Below are positions 44,845-53,719 of a DNA stretch of 64,000 bases, in pieces. A program made the position numbers and the translations under genes. The notes below the pieces were generated by a model. The model did not search any database, was not told where the DNA came from, and saw only the letters and a list, made by a program, of their open reading frames with translations. This DNA comes from Thalassospira sp. TSL5-1 (GTDB lineage: Bacteria; Pseudomonadota; Alphaproteobacteria; Rhodospirillales; Thalassospiraceae). The DNA is taken from assembly GCF_001907695.1 (NCBI RefSeq), contig NZ_KV880637.1, positions 1,488,001 through 1,552,000 on the forward strand. Reading direction: 5' to 3'. The number at the start of each line of letters is the position of its first letter. The first letter of the stretch is position 1.

Positions 44845-46169
44845 TGAGCTATGAAATGATCGCATTGTTGATGTTTGCATCAATGATGCTGCTGTTGCTG
44901 ACCGGGAAGCGCGTATTTGGTGCCATCGGGGTGGTTGCCGTTGTCTTTTCGCTGGCCCTGTGGGGCGATGGCGGGTCTGAAATGGCCTTTAGCGCGGCCA
45001 TGAAGCTGATGAAATGGTATCCGCTGCTGACCCTGCCTTTGTTCATTTATATGGGCTATATGCTTTCGGAATCCGGCATTGCCGATGATTTGTATCGCAT
45101 GTTCCATGTTTGGATGGGGCCGGTGCGCGGCGGGCTTGCCATTGGTACCATTGTGCTGATGGTGGCGATTTCTGCCATGAATGGCCTCAGTGTGGCCGGG
45201 ATGGCGATTGGGGCGAGCATTGCCATGCCTGAATTGCTGCGCCGTGGTTACGACAAGATCATGGTGACAGGCGTGATCCAGGCGGGCAGTTCGCTGGGTA
45301 TTTTGGTGCCACCCAGCGTGGTTTTGGTGCTGTATGGCATGATTGCGCGCCAGCCTGTCGGGCAGCTTTGGCTGGCAGGGGTGTTTCCCGGCCTGATGAT
45401 GGCGGGCCTGTTTGTGCTGTATATCGCGGTGCGCTGCTGGTTAAAGCCCGATATGGGACCGGCCCTTACCCGCGAAGAACGCGCCGCCGTGACATGGTCG
45501 GAAAAGATCAGTTTGCTCAGGGCCGGTTTGATCCCGCTTTTCATTTTCTTTTCCATGACGGGCCTGTTTTTGATGGGCTATACCTCGCTTGTCGAAAGCT
45601 CGGCTGTGGGGGCATTGGCGGCAACGCTGGCTGCAATTTTCAAGCGGCGCTTAACCGCGCACGTTATGGAAGAAACCCTGCGCAAAACTCTGTCCATTAC
45701 CTGCATGTTCATGTGGATCATTCTGGCCGCCCTGTGTTTTGGCGCGGTGTTTGATGGGCTGGGGGCTGTCCGTGCAATCGAGAATTTCTTTGTCGATCAA
45801 ATGGGGTGGGGGCCGTGGCAGATCCTGATCCTGATGCAGGTTTCCTTCATTGTCATGGGCATGTTCCTGGATGATACGGCGATGTTGGTGATTGTCGCGC
45901 CGCTTTATGTGCCGCTGGTTGGTCATCTGGGTTTTGATCTGGTGTGGTATGGCGTTCTTTATACCATCACCTGCCAGATAGCGTATATGACGCCGCCTTT
46001 TGGCTACAACCTGTTTTTGATGCGGGCGATGGCCCCACCGGAAGTCACGCTGAAAGATATTTATCAATCGATTACGCCGTTTGTGTTGATCATGGTGTTG
46101 GCCCTGGTCCTGGTAATGGTGTTTCCGCAAATCGCGCTTTGGCTGCCCGGTGTCCAATATGGGCACTAG
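44844..46169 (+). CDS. TRAP transporter large permease (DctM-like)
   Basis: Main transport subunit (441 residues, about 12 hydrophobic segments) of the TRAP system, Na+-coupled in known members. It has the DctM pattern: GSSLGILVPPSVVLVLYG in the middle and TPPFGYNLFLMRAMAP near the end. Starts one base inside the small-permease stop. The binding protein follows 175 bp later. Confidence 0.94.
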   Translation: MSYEMIALLMFASMMLLLLTGKRVFGAIGVVAVVFSLALWGDGGSEMAFSAAMKLMKWYPLLTLPLFIYMGYMLSESGIADDLYRMFHVWMGPVRGGLAIGTIVLMVAISAMNGLSVAGMAIGASIAMPELLRRGYDKIMVTGVIQAGSSLGILVPPSVVLVLYGMIARQPVGQLWLAGVFPGLMMAGLFVLYIAVRCWLKPDMGPALTREERAAVTWSEKISLLRAGLIPLFIFFSMTGLFLMGYTSLVESSAVGALAATLAAIFKRRLTAHVMEETLRKTLSITCMFMWIILAALCFGAVFDGLGAVRAIENFFVDQMGWGPWQILILMQVSFIVMGMFLDDTAMLVIVAPLYVPLVGHLGFDLVWYGVLYTITCQIAYMTPPFGYNLFLMRAMAPPEVTLKDIYQSITPFVLIMVLALVLVMVFPQIALWLPGVQYGH

Positions 46170-46344
46170 GGCGTGTGATGAGTAAATGACCTGCCTTTGG
46201 CCCAGTTGTGTTTGAAGGCAGGTCCAATAACCAGAAACCATTCGAGGATTCGATACACGAGAAACGGAGAGGGGAGGTTTCGCTGCACTGGCGAACCGGA
46301 AATTGCGGGAAAACCCCGCCAGTTTACTGATCAGGGAGATAAAA

Positions 46345-47397
46345 ATGACTTCGAGACGCGAATTTTTTCGTAAAGCAGGTCTGGCAACGGCGGCGGCAGG
46401 AACAACCGCCTTTGCCGCCCCCTATGTCAAAGCGGCAAATGCCAAAATTACCTGGCGTTTGCAAACCTATGCCGGGCCGGCCCTGGCGGAACATGTGATC
46501 AAACCGTCGATTGACCGGTTCAATAAGATTGCCAATGGTGAAATGGAAATCGAGCTTTATCACGCCGATCAACTGGTGCCGACGGGCGAGCTTTTTCGTG
46601 CCATGCAGCGCGGCACGATTGATGCCGTGCAATCCGATGATGACTCGATTGCTGCCCCGGTCGATGTGTCGGTTTTTGGTGGTTATTTCCCCTTTGCCTC
46701 GCGCTATAGCCTGGATGTGCCAACCCTGTTTTACGAATATGGCCTCGATAAAATCTGGGAGGAGGCTTACGGCGAAGTTGAAGGAGTGAAGTGGCTTTCT
46801 GCAGGCTCCTGGGACCCGTGCAACTTTGCCACCGTGGACCCGATCAAAAGCCTGGCGGATTTGAAAGGCAAACGCATTTTCACCTTCCCGACGGCGGGCA
46901 AGTTCCTCTCGCGCTTTGGCGTAGTGCCAGTCACATTGCCTTGGGAAGATGTGGAAGTTGCCGTTCAAACCGGCGAGCTTGACGGCATTGCCTGGTCCGG
47001 CATTACCGAGGATTACACGGTGGGTTGGGCCGATGTGACCAATTATTTCCTGACCAACAATATCTCCGGGGCGTGGTGCGGGTCCTATTTTGCCAATGAA
47101 GAACGCTGGAACGAATTGCCCGACCATTTAAAAGAGCTGTTCCGCGCCTGCATGGACAGTTCTCATTATCATCGCCTGTATTGGTACTGGGCCGGGGAAG
47201 CCAAATTGCGCACCCAGGGCACCAAAATGAAACTGACCTCGATCCCCGAGGCAGAATGGAAACAGGTTGAAGCCGAAGCACATAAATTCTGGGATGAAAT
47301 TGCCCAGACCAGCCCGCGCTGTGCCAAGGTGGTCGAGATCCTCAAGCAATATTCTGAAACGATGGAAAAGGCAGGCCCGCCCTACCGTTATAGCTGA
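46345..47397 (+). CDS. TRAP transporter substrate-binding protein (DctP family)
   Basis: Periplasmic solute receptor of 350 residues. It has a twin-arginine signal (SRREFFRKAG at residues 3-12, then a hydrophobic run to about 32), so it is exported folded by Tat. Mature features: ELFRAMQRGTIDAV and LDGIAWSG, typical of DctP proteins. In most DctP proteins the strand after DLKG reads KIRxP with an Arg that binds the ligand carboxylate; here it is DLKGKRIFTFP, with Phe179 at that position. This suggests a ligand that lacks a carboxylate. The ATG at 46345 has AGGGAG upstream. Confidence 0.93.
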   Translation: MTSRREFFRKAGLATAAAGTTAFAAPYVKAANAKITWRLQTYAGPALAEHVIKPSIDRFNKIANGEMEIELYHADQLVPTGELFRAMQRGTIDAVQSDDDSIAAPVDVSVFGGYFPFASRYSLDVPTLFYEYGLDKIWEEAYGEVEGVKWLSAGSWDPCNFATVDPIKSLADLKGKRIFTFPTAGKFLSRFGVVPVTLPWEDVEVAVQTGELDGIAWSGITEDYTVGWADVTNYFLTNNISGAWCGSYFANEERWNELPDHLKELFRACMDSSHYHRLYWYWAGEAKLRTQGTKMKLTSIPEAEWKQVEAEAHKFWDEIAQTSPRCAKVVEILKQYSETMEKAGPPYRYS

Positions 47398-47585
47398 TCG
47401 TGTCAGGATAAATGGGGCAGGCATTGCGGTGCTGTGTGATGCCTGCCTGTTTCTTGCGGTATCGTGCTTAACGATACCGATTTTATGACAATATCGATAC
47501 CACTGTTCGGCGATGGATAAAGATCGAACGGATATAAAACGAAAAAGCGTTCTTGAAAAAAAGACGATCAAACAGGAGGCCGCCG

Positions 47586-48956
47586 ATGGAGGCGAAACAG
47601 GTTAAGACGGCAGAAGATGCCCGCAAGCTGATAGAGGAACGCCAAATTCGCTATGTGAAGGTTGGCGTCTTTGATGTTGATGGCATCATGCGTGGCAAAT
47701 ACATGCACAAGGATAAGTTCCTTTCTGCCCTTGATGGCGGCTTTGGCTTTTGCGATGTGGTGCTGGGCTGGGATTCCAACGACCAGCTCTATGACAGCGC
47801 AAAATTTACTGGCTGGCATACGGCCTATCCTGATGCCCCAGTGCGCCTGTTGCCCGATACCTGCCGCGAATTGCCGATGGAGGAAGATACCGTCCTGTTT
47901 TTGGGCGAGTTTGAGGGGGAAGCGGAAAATGTGTGCCCGCGCGCGGTTTTGCGCCGGGTGCTGAATAAAGTGGCCGATATGGGCTACCGCGCCACGGCGG
48001 CCTGTGAGTTTGAGTTTTTCCTGTTCGAGGAAACGCCGCATTCAGTGCGGGAAAAAGGCTATCGCGACCTGAAAAACATTACCCCCGGCTTTTATGGTTA
48101 TTCGATGCTACGCAGTTCGGTGCATGCCGAATTTTACCGTGATCTGCTTGATCTGGGCGAGGCAATGGATTTTCCGATTGAGGGTCTGCATACCGAAACC
48201 GGGCCGGGCGTGCTTGAAGCCGCCATCGCCCATGATGATGCCCTGCGTGCCGCCGACAAGGCCGCCCTTTTTAAAACCTTTACCAAGGTATTGGCGCAAC
48301 GGTCTGACTGGATGGCGACCTTTATGGCCAAATGGTCGCCAGATTGGCCGGGGCAGTCCGGGCATATGCACACGTCCTTGTTTGATATCGAAACCGGCAA
48401 GTCGGTGTTTTTTGACGAAGGCAAAGACCATAATATGTCCGATCAAATGCGCTGGTTTGTCGGCGGGCAGCAAAAACTGATGCCGGAATTGCTGTCGATG
48501 GTGGCCTGCACGGTAAACAGCTATTCGCGTTTGATCCCCGGTTTTTGGGCACCCACCCATGCCACTTGGGGTGTTGAAAACCGCACCACGGCATTGCGCG
48601 TTATTCCCGGCAGCAGCAAAAGCCAGCGGGTCGAATATCGCATCGCGGCGGCGGATATTAATCCCTATATCGCATTGGCAGCCTGCATCGGCTCTGGCCT
48701 GTGGGGCATTGAAAACAAAATTGAACCCACCGCACCCGTCACGGGCAATGCTTACGAGCAGGAGTTTCCTGCCGAGCTTACAATTCCTGCAACGCTTTAT
48801 GAGGCAGCAGGGCGGTTGCGAAAATCTGATGCGGCCAATAGCCTGTTTGGTGAAAAATTTGTCGAGCATTATGCCCAGTCCCGCGAATGGGAAGAACGCG
48901 AATTTCGCAAGGCGATTACCGATTGGGAAATGCAACGCTATTTCGAGATTATCTGA
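47586..48956 (+). CDS. Glutamine synthetase family gamma-glutamyl ligase
   Basis: A 456-residue ATP-dependent ligase of the GlnA/PuuA superfamily. The N-terminal VGVFDVDGIMRGKYM marks the catabolic, non-GlnA branch. Catalytic residues remain: ACEFEFFLFEE with Glu141 and Glu143 for metal, the GQSGHMHTSL motif (usual GSGMHVHQSL), and RVEYRIAAADINPY (R-E-R). In the context of an aldehyde dehydrogenase, alcohol dehydrogenase and amidotransferase it most likely attaches glutamate to an amine or amino alcohol. AGGAGG precedes the ATG at 47586. First enzyme of a four-gene set. Confidence 0.9.
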   Translation: MEAKQVKTAEDARKLIEERQIRYVKVGVFDVDGIMRGKYMHKDKFLSALDGGFGFCDVVLGWDSNDQLYDSAKFTGWHTAYPDAPVRLLPDTCRELPMEEDTVLFLGEFEGEAENVCPRAVLRRVLNKVADMGYRATAACEFEFFLFEETPHSVREKGYRDLKNITPGFYGYSMLRSSVHAEFYRDLLDLGEAMDFPIEGLHTETGPGVLEAAIAHDDALRAADKAALFKTFTKVLAQRSDWMATFMAKWSPDWPGQSGHMHTSLFDIETGKSVFFDEGKDHNMSDQMRWFVGGQQKLMPELLSMVACTVNSYSRLIPGFWAPTHATWGVENRTTALRVIPGSSKSQRVEYRIAAADINPYIALAACIGSGLWGIENKIEPTAPVTGNAYEQEFPAELTIPATLYEAAGRLRKSDAANSLFGEKFVEHYAQSREWEEREFRKAITDWEMQRYFEII

Positions 48957-49056
48957 TCATAATATCAAATATATCAAAATATTGCAGGTGGATTTGCATG
49001 TAAAATATGATGTTGATCTGCCCGTTATAGACCCTACCGTCACCCTGTGAGGAAGC

Positions 49057-50448
49057 ATGTCTGAAGTTTTGAAAACCGTCTCGCCTGTTGATGGATCTGT
49101 TTATGTTGAACGGCCATTGGCCTCGGCGGCAGAGATTGACGTAGCCCTTGATAAGGCCCGTGATGCCCAAAAGGCTTGGCGCGCCGTACCGATTGAGCAG
49201 CGCCAGGAAATTTTGCGCAAGGCAGTTTCGGCCTTTATTGCCAAAAAAGACGAGATCGCCGCAGAAATAAGCTGGCAAATGGGCCGGCCGATTTCGCAGG
49301 CCGGTGGCGAGGTTGGCGGTTTTGAAGAACGCGCAACCTATATGATTGATGTCGCACCCGAAGCCCTGGGTGATTTTAACCCCGGTGAGAAGGCCGGTTT
49401 TAATCGCTTTATCCGCCGCGAGGCATTGGGTGTTGTCGCCATTATTGCGCCGTGGAATTTTCCGTATTTGACGGCGGTAAATGGTGTAATACCGGCCCTG
49501 ATGGCGGGCAATGCTGTTGTTTTGAAACATTCCCATCAAACCCCGTTATGTGCCGAACGCTTTGCCGAGGCCTTTGTGGCTGCTGGCCTGCCAGCGGGCG
49601 TGTTTCAGCGTTTGCATCTAAGCCATGCCGATGCGGAAAAACTGATGGGCGACCGGCGGGTGGATTTTGTCAATTTCACCGGGTCTGTTCCCGGGGGGCA
49701 TGCGGTGCAGCGTGCGGTGGCGAGCAAGTTTATTGCCACCGGGCTGGAACTGGGCGGGAAGGACCCGGCCTATATCCGCGCGGATGTGAACCTGGCCCAT
49801 GCGGTTGAAAACGTTATTGACGGTGCGTTTTTCAACAGTGGTCAGTCTTGCTGCGGGATTGAACGCATTTATGTGCATGAAAGCCAGTATGACGCCTTTG
49901 TTGAGCAGGCGGCAGCCTTGGTCGGTCAATATCGTTTGGGCAGCCCGATAGACCCGGAAACCAATTTGGGGCCGATGGTACGTGCCAGTTCGGCCGAATT
50001 TGTGCGTGGGCAAATTGCCGATGCGATTGCCAGTGGGGCCACGGCCCTGATTGACCCGGCCCAATTTGCCGCCAATGCCGAAGGCACGCCGTATCTTGCC
50101 CCGCAAATATTGATCAATGTTGATCATTCGATGCGGGTGATGAGCGAGGAGAGCTTTGGCCCGGTCGTGGGCATTATGAAGGTTTCATCGGATGAAGAAG
50201 CCATTCGCCTGATGAATGACAGTGAATTTGGCCTGACGGCATCGATCTGGACATCAGACGAGGAAGCCGCCCTTGCCATTGGTGATCAGCTTGAAACCGG
50301 CACGGTTTTCATGAACCGGGCGGATTATCTGGACCCGGCATTGGCCTGGGTCGGGGTTAAAAATTCCGGTCGGGGCTGCACGCTCTCGAAGATCGGTTAT
50401 GAAAGCCTGACCCGGCCCAAAAGTTTTCATTTACGGACAAAAATTTAA
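49057..50448 (+). CDS. NAD(P)-dependent aldehyde dehydrogenase
   Basis: Oxidises an aldehyde to a carboxylate; 463 residues. Active site: Glu231 in GLELGGKDP and catalytic Cys265 in NSGQSCCG; NAD motif FTGSVPGG. The N-terminal fold starts at VSPVDGS. The substrate is likely a gamma-glutamyl amino aldehyde made by the downstream iron alcohol dehydrogenase (inference from cluster order). GAGGAAGC precedes the ATG. It lies 100 bp after the ligase and 31 bp before the next gene. Confidence 0.93.
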   Translation: MSEVLKTVSPVDGSVYVERPLASAAEIDVALDKARDAQKAWRAVPIEQRQEILRKAVSAFIAKKDEIAAEISWQMGRPISQAGGEVGGFEERATYMIDVAPEALGDFNPGEKAGFNRFIRREALGVVAIIAPWNFPYLTAVNGVIPALMAGNAVVLKHSHQTPLCAERFAEAFVAAGLPAGVFQRLHLSHADAEKLMGDRRVDFVNFTGSVPGGHAVQRAVASKFIATGLELGGKDPAYIRADVNLAHAVENVIDGAFFNSGQSCCGIERIYVHESQYDAFVEQAAALVGQYRLGSPIDPETNLGPMVRASSAEFVRGQIADAIASGATALIDPAQFAANAEGTPYLAPQILINVDHSMRVMSEESFGPVVGIMKVSSDEEAIRLMNDSEFGLTASIWTSDEEAALAIGDQLETGTVFMNRADYLDPALAWVGVKNSGRGCTLSKIGYESLTRPKSFHLRTKI

Positions 50449-50479
50449 CCAACGGTGCTGTGCATCAAAGGAAATGATG

Positions 50480-51649
50480 ATGAGCAAAACGATTACCGGA
50501 AACTGGAATTACCCGACCCCCGTGCGCTTTGGCCCCGGGCGGATTGCGGAATTGGCCGATGCCTGCAAGGCGTTGGGGATGACGCGACCCTTGCTGATTA
50601 CCGACGAAGGCCTGAAAGACCTGCCAATGGTGCGTGATGCCATTGCCGCCAATGCGGAGGCAGGGTTGCCAACCGGCCTTTTTGCCGGGGTAAAGGGCAA
50701 TCCGGTGGGCAAAAATGTTGATGATGGCCTGGCGGTTTATCGCGAAGGCGGGCATGACGGGGTTATTGCCTTTGGCGGGGGCTCCGGCCTGGATGCGGCA
50801 AAGGCCGTTGCCCTGATGGCCGGGCAAACCCGCCCGATGTGGGACTTTGAAGATGTAGGTGATAACTGGACCCGCGCCGATCCCAACGGGATCGCCCCGA
50901 TTGTCGCCGTGCCAACAACATCGGGGACGGGCTCCGAGGTTGGCCGCGCCAGCGTCATTACCAACGAGGAAACCCACGAAAAGAAAATCATCTTTCACCC
51001 TAAGATGTTGCCGGGAATTGTTATTTCTGATCCTGAACTGACTGTGGGGCTGCCCGCCCATGTGACGGCAGCCACCGGGGTGGATGCGTTTGTGCATTGT
51101 TTCGAGGCATTTTGCGCCCCCGGTTATCATCCGATGGCCGATGGTATTGCCCTGGAAGGAATGCGCCTGATTGCCGAAGCCCTGCCGCGTGCCTATGACG
51201 ATGGCAGCGACATCGAGGCCCGTGCCGATATGCTGGCGGCGGCCTCGATGGGCGCGACAGCCTTTCAAAAGGGGCTGGGGGGTGTACATGCACTGGCCCA
51301 TCCGATTGGTGCCATTTTTGATACCCATCACGGGCTGACCAACGCGATTTTGCTGCCTTATGTGATGCGGGCCAACCGCAAGGCGATTGACGAAAAAATG
51401 GTAACACTGGGCCGGGTGCTGAATATCTCCGCCCCTGGTTTTGAAAGCATGTTTGACTGGGTACTGGGGTTCCGCTCCCGTCTTGGGATTGCCAATACTC
51501 TGGCTGATATCGGGGTTGATGTTGCGCGTGCCGAGGAAGTGGCAACCAAGGCAAAGGCCGACCCGTCGGACGGGGGGAATCCGATTGATCTTTCTGTTTC
51601 GGATTATGCGGCAATTTATCGCCGTGCCTGTGCCGGTGAACTGGGCTGA
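50480..51649 (+). CDS. Iron-containing alcohol dehydrogenase
   Basis: Group III alcohol dehydrogenase of 389 residues. NAD site GGGSGLDAAK at about 99-108, TTSGTGSE at about 146-153, and metal ligands Asp202, His206, His270 and His284 in DAFVHCFEAF and GGVHALAHPIGAIFDTHHG. Oxidises a primary alcohol to an aldehyde for the preceding aldehyde dehydrogenase. Three ATGs in a row (50474, 50477, 50480) follow AAAGGAA; the third has the best spacing. Followed after 43 bp by the amidotransferase. Confidence 0.92.
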   Translation: MSKTITGNWNYPTPVRFGPGRIAELADACKALGMTRPLLITDEGLKDLPMVRDAIAANAEAGLPTGLFAGVKGNPVGKNVDDGLAVYREGGHDGVIAFGGGSGLDAAKAVALMAGQTRPMWDFEDVGDNWTRADPNGIAPIVAVPTTSGTGSEVGRASVITNEETHEKKIIFHPKMLPGIVISDPELTVGLPAHVTAATGVDAFVHCFEAFCAPGYHPMADGIALEGMRLIAEALPRAYDDGSDIEARADMLAAASMGATAFQKGLGGVHALAHPIGAIFDTHHGLTNAILLPYVMRANRKAIDEKMVTLGRVLNISAPGFESMFDWVLGFRSRLGIANTLADIGVDVARAEEVATKAKADPSDGGNPIDLSVSDYAAIYRRACAGELG

Positions 51650-51692
51650 TCACTGCTGGATAACATGATTTCGGGATCGGGGATTAAGGGCG

Positions 51693-52553
51693 ATGACATT
51701 AAAAATTCTGGTCGTTGATGGTAATTTAACCAGTGTAAACCAGCTTAATCAGTCGTTGGGTGGTTCGCCGTCTGGCGAGGGTTATGTTGCGGCCCTTAAA
51801 TTCCTTGATCCCGATATTGATGCCACCATTATTCATCCTGCCGATGACGGACCGGATTGCCTGCCCGATGGATATGCGCTTACGGATTTTGATGGCATTG
51901 CCTGGACGGGCTCTGCCTTAAATGCCTATGCGGATGAACTCGCTGTAACCAACCAGATCTCGCTAGCCAGGGCCTGTGTTGAATCCGGTGTACCGGTGTT
52001 TGGCAGTTGCTGGGGGATGCAAATTGTCGCCCAGGCAATGGGCGGTGCGGTAAAGGCCTGTGACAAGGGCCGGGAAATTGGTATTGGCCGCGAGATTTTA
52101 ATCAATGATGCGGGCAGGGCGCACCCGTTATTCAAGGGGCGAGGCCCGTGTTTTAGCGCCATGACCGTGCATATGGATGAAGTTTCCAGTGTGCCGGTAG
52201 GGGCGGTGATTTTGGCGGGCAATCGCCATTCGGTCATTCAGGCCTTTGTTCTTGAAACTGACCGCTACCGTTTTTGGGGCGTGCAATATCACCCGGAATA
52301 TTCCCTTGCCGAACTGGCTGCGATTTTCCGCCGCTATGGACAACGTTTGATTGATGCCGGTTTGTTCCATGACCAGCAGGCCCTTGAGGCGATGGCCGAT
52401 GACTGGTTCACGCTGCATAATGATACCAGCCGCCATGACCTTGCCTGGAAATATGGCATTGGAGAGGATGTGTTAAATCCATCCTCCCGCCTGACGGACC
52501 TTTCAAACTGGCTTGCTGATCAGGTGCGGCCTTTTGCGGCTGCGAGAAGCTAG
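51693..52553 (+). CDS. Class I glutamine amidotransferase / gamma-glutamyl hydrolase
   Basis: A 286-residue stand-alone glutaminase-type protein. The nucleophile elbow is VFGSCWGMQI (Cys106), with His200 and Glu202 in VQYHPEYS, so the triad is complete. The N-terminal region MTLKILVVDGNLTSVNQLNQ (residues 1-20) and the C-terminal 75 residues lie outside the common core. In the Puu pathway the last step is hydrolysis of a gamma-glutamyl amide by an amidotransferase-like protein; this gene closes the ligase-ALDH-ADH set and is the likely counterpart. It may alternatively be a partner of an unknown synthetase. Confidence 0.85.
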   Translation: MTLKILVVDGNLTSVNQLNQSLGGSPSGEGYVAALKFLDPDIDATIIHPADDGPDCLPDGYALTDFDGIAWTGSALNAYADELAVTNQISLARACVESGVPVFGSCWGMQIVAQAMGGAVKACDKGREIGIGREILINDAGRAHPLFKGRGPCFSAMTVHMDEVSSVPVGAVILAGNRHSVIQAFVLETDRYRFWGVQYHPEYSLAELAAIFRRYGQRLIDAGLFHDQQALEAMADDWFTLHNDTSRHDLAWKYGIGEDVLNPSSRLTDLSNWLADQVRPFAAARS

Positions 52554-52576
52554 AACTTCAAGGGCATCAGCAATGG

Positions 52577-53524
52577 TTAAATGGCGTGTTTTACCGCCTG
52601 TTTTGACCGGTCTTTCACGGTTTGCACATTTAAATCCCACACGGTTGTGCCGTGGGTTTCGGCCGTCAGGCTTGCCAGGGCCAAGCCTTGTGCAATGGCG
52701 GCGTCAAAATCGCCGGGCTGGGAAGCGGCGGCGGCACTAAAACCGGCAAAAAACGCATCGCCTGCACCATTGGCATCCACAAGGCGGGTGGGCACAGGCG
52801 GCCAGAAAGCGGCTTCACCGCGATGAAGGCTTATAATACCCTGTGCACCCAGTGTGATGATGACAGACGGAGCCCCTTTTGCGTGCAGGGCACGGGCGGC
52901 ATGAAGCGCATCCTCTTTTGAGGAAACCTGTAATCCGGTCAGGACTTCGCTTTCAATCCGGTTGGCAATCAACAGATCGATGTCGCCAATGATGTCTTTC
53001 CAGCGTTCGGCCTTGGAGGGCGAGACGGTCGCGGCATAAAGCGGGATAGCCCCCTTGTTGCTGCTTAACCAGCGCAGGGTTTCGGTGGGCAGGTTGGCAT
53101 CGGCAATCCACATATTCCATTTTTTCAGCTGTGGCAGCTGTTCTTCAAAATAGTCAACCGTCAGGCAGTCATAGGTTTGCGCATCCATCAGGCCAAGGGC
53201 CAGGTCGCCATCGGTATTGAGGATGGCGGTGTAACCCGGCGTGTGCTGGCCGGGCAATCGATCCAGCAAGCGGGTATCAATGCCAATTTCCGACAGGGCC
53301 TGCACAATTTGCGCACCGTCGCCATCGCGCCCTACTGCCGTTGCCATACCTACATGACAGCCCAGAAGACGCAAATGCACCGCAATATTGCGCCCGACAC
53401 CCCCGGGTTTGCGATGCAGTGTTTTTACCGGGTTTGATGCGGCGGGAACAAACGGGTTCAGGCATTGCATGGTGCGGTCAAAATGGGCGGCACCCAGGCA
53501 CAGAATATTGGCAGGCAAAGACAT
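52577..53524 (-). CDS. PfkB family carbohydrate kinase, pseudouridine kinase-like
   Basis: A 315-residue ribokinase-fold kinase. PfkB motif 1 is GGVGRNIAVHLRLLG (about 41-55) and motif 2 is DANGAGDAFFAGFS near residue 250. The first motif and the short lid resemble pseudouridine kinase PsuK (YeiC), but no psuG glycosidase lies next to it. It is convergent with the amidotransferase and next to nucleoside genes, so a nucleoside or a pentose is a fair guess for substrate. ATG at 53524. Confidence 0.82.
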   Translation of the reverse strand: MSLPANILCLGAAHFDRTMQCLNPFVPAASNPVKTLHRKPGGVGRNIAVHLRLLGCHVGMATAVGRDGDGAQIVQALSEIGIDTRLLDRLPGQHTPGYTAILNTDGDLALGLMDAQTYDCLTVDYFEEQLPQLKKWNMWIADANLPTETLRWLSSNKGAIPLYAATVSPSKAERWKDIIGDIDLLIANRIESEVLTGLQVSSKEDALHAARALHAKGAPSVIITLGAQGIISLHRGEAAFWPPVPTRLVDANGAGDAFFAGFSAAAASQPGDFDAAIAQGLALASLTAETHGTTVWDLNVQTVKDRSKQAVKHAI

Positions 53525-53653
53525 GAAAAATAACTTTTAACCGGGTTGCATATATTTGGGCAGGAAGTGTTTTTCTACCCTGTAAGATTGATAATCCCCG
53601 GATCATATACAGGCAAGGAAAAGCGATAATGATGTCGGCCCGCCGGCAGAAAA

Positions 53654-53682
53654 ACGGGGCGGTCCGATATTGACCACCCCGT
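53654..53682 (-). terminator. Terminator of the 5'-nucleotidase gene
   Basis: Arms ACGGGGCGGTC (53654-53664) and GACCACCCCGT (53672-53682) pair over 11 positions with one mismatch, loop of seven, followed on the minus strand by TTTTT. Confidence 0.82.
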
Positions 53683-53719
53683 AAAGAGCCCTGTAGACGG
53701 TTTGAAACGTGCCGGAATT

